Shown here: one piece after another, positions 59,898-64,000 of the stretch
Position numbering within the stretch: the stretch's first letter is position 1
Layout: every line of letters starts with the position of its first letter
NCBI GenBank assembly: GCA_937930305.1
Contig: CALGLE010000003.1
Location: 1-64,000, forward strand
Direction of reading: 5' to 3'
Length of the DNA stretch: 64,000 nt
Source: an uncultured Granulosicoccaceae bacterium
GTDB taxonomy: Bacteria > Pseudomonadota > Gammaproteobacteria > Granulosicoccales > Granulosicoccaceae
Translations under genes and position numbers: made by a program
The notes under the pieces: model-generated
The model's database searches: none
The model's input: the letters and a program-made list of their open reading frames with translations, nothing else
Told to the model about the DNA's origin: nothing

Positions 59898-60535
59898 GAT
59901 CGAAGTTGCCCTAAAAGTGTTCCACCTAATACAGAGAATACACCGCCGAACAAAGCATCTGCCCAACGACTGTATTTTTTAAACACCCGTTGAACCCTTC
60001 CAGCGGAAAACATCACGCTGTAACCACCATAAATCAAAAATGCGAGCAGTGCTGTCACGGTCGCAAAGGCTGTGACGGCAAACACCGATTGAGCACCAGG
60101 TGCAACCAGTGTGGCTAACGCCGCCCACATCATTGCCACTTTGGGATTCGATGCGGTAACCATCAAACCATGTAATACATCAGCAAGCGGATTAGCACCT
60201 ACCGAAGCTCCAATAAAGCCACTGCCTCCAAAACAAGAAGCTCGGATGCCCTTGTACCCCAAATACAAAAGATAACCGCCTCCCAGTAAACTCAGCGCAG
60301 GCACTGCGACTGCGTGTTGTGTATAGAGCTGGCCAAAACCGGCCACAGACACCCATGCCCAGAAGAAAGCCCCAATGGCGATTCCAAGCGCCACCCGTAA
60401 GCCTGCGTGCAAACCCGATCCAATCGTTCGGGAAACCACAGCGACCATATTAGGCCCCGGGGATATCGCGGCACTACAAAAACCCACCCAACCCAATAGA
60501 AAGATTTGAACTGTTTCATTTAACATCGTCTTCAT
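59894..60535 (-). CDS. LysE-family exporter
   Basis: Inner-membrane amino-acid or metabolite exporter, 213 residues with about six helices. The LysE pattern AISPGPNMVAVVSRTIGSGLHAG and TASNPKVAMMWAALATLV is clear. ATG at 60533-60535, or the one nine bases downstream. It is coupled to the ArsR gene. Substrate unknown. Confidence 0.88.
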   Translation of the reverse strand: MKTMLNETVQIFLLGWVGFCSAAISPGPNMVAVVSRTIGSGLHAGLRVALGIAIGAFFWAWVSVAGFGQLYTQHAVAVPALSLLGGGYLLYLGYKGIRASCFGGSGFIGASVGANPLADVLHGLMVTASNPKVAMMWAALATLVAPGAQSVFAVTAFATVTALLAFLIYGGYSVMFSAGRVQRVFKKYSRWADALFGGVFSVLGGTLLGQLRS

Positions 60536-60686
60536 CCAGCTTAAGCAACGAAGTTAAACCATACGCACACGCCTGCGCTCGATGCTTCGATGGCGCTCGA
60601 ACTATCGGCTGTTAAACCGGTGCGTACATTGGGTGTAAAACGAGATTTAAGGGTCTAGATGCATCAGGCTTAACAAACCCAAGCAA

Positions 60687-62114
60687 TTACGGGCACAGAT
60701 ATTCAGCTATCTCATTCAGTGGATCAACAATAATGCATTCCCCACTTGGCACAGAATCAGGCTGATATCGCATTAAATCTGGGTCACGTAGGGCATCATT
60801 CAAGAACACTTCCAATTCATCCATTTCCGCTTCAGTTAAGTTCAATGGCGCGAATCGGCTGTCCAAATAAGGTTCGGTTTCCGCTTTCGCTGGTATGGCT
60901 TTATTTTTATAGTCCAACACCTCTCTAATCGACGTGAACGAATTGCCATGCCCGTACAAGTTGACGTCGGCAAGGTTATACAACTGCGGAATTTTAAAGG
61001 TGAATTTTTCAGAATCCAAACCACTTAAGGATTGCCGGCCTGTGGCCTCCGTATCGGAAATAGATCCATGTACATTAACATCATCAAAATTAAAGTCGGG
61101 AAAACCTATGGCAAAGAATACTTCGTCAGCGTTCGCACCCATTTCAGAACTCAGAGCCGGCCCGCGATGACAAGCCGAACAACCCGCTTTTCCAAAAAAC
61201 AATTCAGCGCCCCGTTTTTCAGCAACACTCATGGCATCGTCATCACCTCGTAACCAAAGCTGAAACGGCGCTTTATTCGCTAAAACGGTTCGTTCAAAAG
61301 CCGCTACCGCTTTGCCTGCATCGGCCAGTGCGTCTTCACTGCCGTCTACATAGGCGTTGCCCCAAAGTTCGATGTAGTCGTCTTTCGTTAGGGGCCAAAT
61401 GTCTTTATCAATTTTTAATCGATGTACAGCCATGGCAGCAATCGCTTGAGTTTCTAAACCAGATAACTCGCGGCTGTTGGCCTCTTTCGGTGTGCCTTCG
61501 GTCATGAGCAGTTCACTCGGTACCGACGCATTAATGGAGCTGGTTTGTGAATTGCCGAATTGACCGTTCCACAGCATCACGTCTTGGTAGGCGGTGTTTA
61601 GGATAGTTGGGGATGAAAACGGCTGAATATCGGGTTTATTACTTGATCCAGAAGGCGCGTTAGCGTCGAACTCTGGGCTGAGCACACGACTTTCACCTGC
61701 GTTGCCGAAGCCAATCCCGCCTTCTCCAATGCCTTGTACATTGCCTGACTTAAACCCCGCTGCGGCATGATGGCAACTGGCACACGACCAACTGAGCGAG
61801 TTTTCACCGGACACCCCGCGTTGTGCAAAGGCCGTGTCGTGAAAAATCAATTGACCCAGTGCCACCTTCTCAGCTGACAGCGGGTTGTTCACATCTTGCG
61901 GTATGGCCGCGTAGTCTGTGCTGTCGGGCAATATCAAGTCGTCAACGCTGGCGTAACCGGCGTTATTGACGATGGCTTGCCGTAACGACTCGCTTGCACT
62001 TAAGGAATCTTGAAGTACTGGGTTCGGGTCGGGTAACTCGGCGTTATCGCTGCTAGAACAGGCCACGAGTGACGCTAAAAGTGGGAGTAATAGAATGGGT
62101 TGACGCGTTGTCAT
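60687..62114 (-). CDS. Di-haem cytochrome c peroxidase (MauG-like) lipoprotein
   Basis: Periplasm-facing di-haem protein, about 475 residues. A lipobox (SLVAC) ends the leader. Two haem motifs are present, CASCH and CSACH, about 215 residues apart, in the CcpA/MauG arrangement, with conserved stretches FSSPTILNTAYQDVMLWNGQFG and FKIPQLYNLADVNLYGHGN. Such enzymes reduce peroxide or modify other proteins; which applies here cannot be told. ATG at 62112-62114 preferred over an upstream TTG at 62136-62138. It has no operon partner. The 151-base gap to lysE shows nothing certain. Confidence 0.9.
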   Translation of the reverse strand: MTTRQPILLLPLLASLVACSSSDNAELPDPNPVLQDSLSASESLRQAIVNNAGYASVDDLILPDSTDYAAIPQDVNNPLSAEKVALGQLIFHDTAFAQRGVSGENSLSWSCASCHHAAAGFKSGNVQGIGEGGIGFGNAGESRVLSPEFDANAPSGSSNKPDIQPFSSPTILNTAYQDVMLWNGQFGNSQTSSINASVPSELLMTEGTPKEANSRELSGLETQAIAAMAVHRLKIDKDIWPLTKDDYIELWGNAYVDGSEDALADAGKAVAAFERTVLANKAPFQLWLRGDDDAMSVAEKRGAELFFGKAGCSACHRGPALSSEMGANADEVFFAIGFPDFNFDDVNVHGSISDTEATGRQSLSGLDSEKFTFKIPQLYNLADVNLYGHGNSFTSIREVLDYKNKAIPAKAETEPYLDSRFAPLNLTEAEMDELEVFLNDALRDPDLMRYQPDSVPSGECIIVDPLNEIAEYLCP

Positions 62115-62319
62115 GAGTGTACATATCCTTATGGACAAAATTAATCAGTTGGGAATGTCCTTCCCGACGCATTTATTAATAACTGATATTGAGATTCAAG
62201 GCAACAGAGTCCGCCTACCCACCCTCACTCAATGGTAAATTCTCACACTTAGGTTAAATATTTTGTGAATGGGCGCACTCTTTTAAGTGGTTTAGAAAAG
62301 AACCACAGCGAGTGACCCG

Positions 62320-62787
62320 TCACTCAGTGAACTGTTTTTGGTAGCGCAACAATTCACCCAGATAACCTTCCTTCTCATATAACGCACGGGCTCGAGTATT
62401 ATTCGCAAATACATGCAAACTCATCGAATGGGCACCCTTTTGCATAACCCATTTTTCCGTTTGTTTCATCAAAGCAGACGCAATGCCTTTACCCTCTGAC
62501 TCTTTTGCCAGCACTAGTACCTCTAAATGAGCACTGGGTTCACCACTCAACATTTCTTTTCGGTACGACACAATCGCGGCCCCCAATACCTGATTGGATT
62601 CAGTCGCCACTAACACATCAACATCATCACGTTTGCCTGCCGCCCAGTCGTTAAACAGTTCCTGGTCACCCTGCCAAAGATCCTTCGGGTTGCGGTTGAT
62701 TGGTACCTCAAAATCTGCCAATCGAGGCAGCAACGCTCGAATGGCGTCGAAATCAGCACGAGTGGCCGGTTGAATGGTGTGGCTCAT
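62320..62787 (-). CDS. GNAT-family N-acetyltransferase
   Basis: Acetyl-CoA-dependent transferase of about 155 residues. The acetyl-CoA loop is AKESEGKGIASALMKQTEKWV, and LHVFANNTRARALYEKEGYLG is the C-terminal family end. ATG at 62785-62787 chosen from homology; upstream residues look unrelated. The acceptor substrate is unknown. Small inverted repeats (GTGGTT / AACCAC at 62287-62306) follow the stop and may form a weak terminator. Confidence 0.87.
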   Translation of the reverse strand: MSHTIQPATRADFDAIRALLPRLADFEVPINRNPKDLWQGDQELFNDWAAGKRDDVDVLVATESNQVLGAAIVSYRKEMLSGEPSAHLEVLVLAKESEGKGIASALMKQTEKWVMQKGAHSMSLHVFANNTRARALYEKEGYLGELLRYQKQFTE

Positions 62788-62867
62788 AAAGCTAAGTGGA
62801 ATTGGTAGCGACGCACGCAAGGGTAGCAGGAACATCACCACATGAGCGCTTCGCTTATGCGAGCGTC

Positions 62868-63662
62868 TTAACGCACAACCCCACGTTCACTACTTTGAAT
62901 AAATTCTATTAAGCGCTGCACTTCGGCAACGGCCCTCACATCGGAATCCAAGCTGTCCAAAGCGGCTTGCCGGTCTCCGCGTTGTCGGATTAAAGTCATG
63001 TAGGCATGGTGTAAGGCTTGGATGGTTTCTTCACTGAACCCACGGCGACGCAATCCGTTTTTATTGATGCCACGCGCCGTGGCGTAGCTACCTACAGCGA
63101 TCATATAGGGAGCTACATCGCGATTAGCAACTGAATTCAAACCCAGGAATGCGTGCTCACCGACGGTACAAAACTGATGCACGAGTGCAAAGCCTGCCAG
63201 TATGGCGTGATCCCCAACCACAACATGTCCAGCTAAGGACGCCCCGTTTGAGAAAACAACATGGTTGCCAATTTGGCAATCGTGGGCGACGTGAATGTAC
63301 GCCATTAATAAGTTGTGATTACCTATGCGAGTGATGCCGCCGCCGCCGACCGTTCCGCGATTGATGGTGGCGTATTCACGGATGGTGTTGTTGTCCCCCA
63401 TGATGAGTTCGGTGGGTTCATCGTTGTATTTTAAATCTTGCGGCTGCTCACCGATGGAGGCGAACTGAAAAATTCGATTGTTCTTGCCCAAACGAGTGGG
63501 CCCTTTAACGACAACGTGCGGGCCAATGACGGTGCCTGAATCGATATGAACGTGGTCACCGATCACGGCGTAAGGACCAATTTCAACGCCGTCGGCTACG
63601 CTGGCAGTGTCGGCTACTATGGCGGTTTCGTGTATCAAACGTTTGGCCTGATCAGTCGTCAA
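62868..63662 (-). CDS. lpxA: UDP-N-acetylglucosamine acyltransferase LpxA
   Basis: First enzyme of lipid A synthesis, adding a hydroxyacyl chain to UDP-GlcNAc. A left-handed hexapeptide-repeat helix is followed by a helical C-terminus. The catalytic His is in YIHVAHDCQIGNHVV, and SIGEQPQDLKYNDEPTELIMG is conserved. At 264 residues it matches the family. The start is TTG at 63660-63662, which overlaps the end of fabZ by 11 bases; in-frame ATGs further up would lie well inside fabZ. Confidence 0.95.
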   Translation of the reverse strand: MTTDQAKRLIHETAIVADTASVADGVEIGPYAVIGDHVHIDSGTVIGPHVVVKGPTRLGKNNRIFQFASIGEQPQDLKYNDEPTELIMGDNNTIREYATINRGTVGGGGITRIGNHNLLMAYIHVAHDCQIGNHVVFSNGASLAGHVVVGDHAILAGFALVHQFCTVGEHAFLGLNSVANRDVAPYMIAVGSYATARGINKNGLRRRGFSEETIQALHHAYMTLIRQRGDRQAALDSLDSDVRAVAEVQRLIEFIQSSERGVVR

Positions 63663-64000
63663 TTTCGTTTTCAGCAATAATGATGGTGGCGGTACAAACC
63701 ACGTTGTCATCCACGGTTGCCACCGCATCAAACTTCCAAATGCCGCGGCGCACCTTGAGCGTTTTTACAGCAAAATGTATTTGATCCCCTGGGATGACTT
63801 GCTGCTTAAAGCGCGCATTGTCGATACCGACCAATAAGTACAAGGTTTTCTCACTCGGATACCCACCTTGGCTTTTGAAGGCCAACATGGCGCAAGACTG
63901 TGCCATGGCTTCTGTGATTAACACGCCAGGGAAAATCGGTGCCTGCGGGAAATGGCCGGTGAAAATCGGTTCATTGGCTGTGATGTTCTTCAGCGCGGTA
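63652..64000 (-). CDS. fabZ: 3-hydroxyacyl-ACP dehydratase FabZ (partial)
   Basis: Hot-dog-fold dehydratase of fatty acid elongation, cut by the window end. The visible part runs from ALKNITANEPIFTGHFPQ, with the catalytic His in GHFP, to the catalytic Glu in LITEAMAQSCAMLAF and ends ENEIDD. The true N-terminus lies beyond 64000. It is directly followed by lpxA in the usual order. Confidence 0.95.
   Translation of the reverse strand, partial: TALKNITANEPIFTGHFPQAPIFPGVLITEAMAQSCAMLAFKSQGGYPSEKTLYLLVGIDNARFKQQVIPGDQIHFAVKTLKVRRGIWKFDAVATVDDNVVCTATIIIAENEIDD

Overview
The window looks like chromosomal DNA from a marine-type gammaproteobacterium with fairly even base composition. The clearest phylogenetic signals are the gammaproteobacterial order surE-pcm-nlpD-rpoS, the hom-thrC pair, fabZ-lpxA, lpxB, and exported proteins with C-terminal sorting tails. 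GTG and TTG starts and 4-base stop/start overlaps (ATGA, GTGA, TTGA) are common. No phage, plasmid, insertion sequence or CRISPR array was seen.

Layout. (1) 0.5-11.5 kb, minus strand: a complete urea uptake and hydrolysis unit, urtABCDE followed by ureD, a fused ureA-ureB, ureC, ureE, ureF and ureG. (2) 11.7-16.1 kb: a DUF4184 membrane protein, thrC, hom, an Mth938-like protein and a small membrane protein. (3) 16.1-30.5 kb: a catabolic island with two paralogous TRAP transporters, a separate hyuA/hyuB pair, a full-length 5-oxoprolinase-like fusion, a GntR/UTRA regulator at one end and a MarR-like regulator at the other. The main divergent promoter (near 27.04 kb) and the MarR-like gene's own promoter share an 11-base motif, which suggests a common operator. 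(4) 30.7-35.5 kb: rpoS, nlpD, pcm, surE and a YheT-type hydrolase. (5) 35.5-43.4 kb: a 2454-residue exported protein with about 65 thrombospondin type-3-like calcium-binding units, and a small related gene that may be frameshifted just before an IPTL-CTERM-like tail. (6) 43.9-47.9 kb: a PilZ protein, tRNA-Arg(CCT), a cluster of long palindromic elements with a shared 66-base core around a HIT-family gene, an M42 peptidase and an EamA exporter. (7) 48-64 kb: a GH20 hexosaminidase lipoprotein, an MFS carrier, an astacin protease with a GlyGly-CTERM-like tail, a DegT aminotransferase, lpxB, a fasciclin protein, a DUF4198/HupE pair, an ArsR regulator with a LysE exporter, a di-haem peroxidase lipoprotein, a GNAT enzyme, lpxA and a partial fabZ.

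How the parts fit. The organism appears able to import urea with high affinity and hydrolyse it, to take up and open cyclic amide compounds with ATP (substrate unknown), and to degrade chitin-type sugars and proteins outside the cytoplasm. The most unusual structure is the palindromic element family at 44.56-45.69 kb: a nearly invariant 66-base core sits at the apex of long arms that are self-complementary within each copy but unrelated between copies, and two complete copies in opposite orientation flank one gene just downstream of a tRNA.
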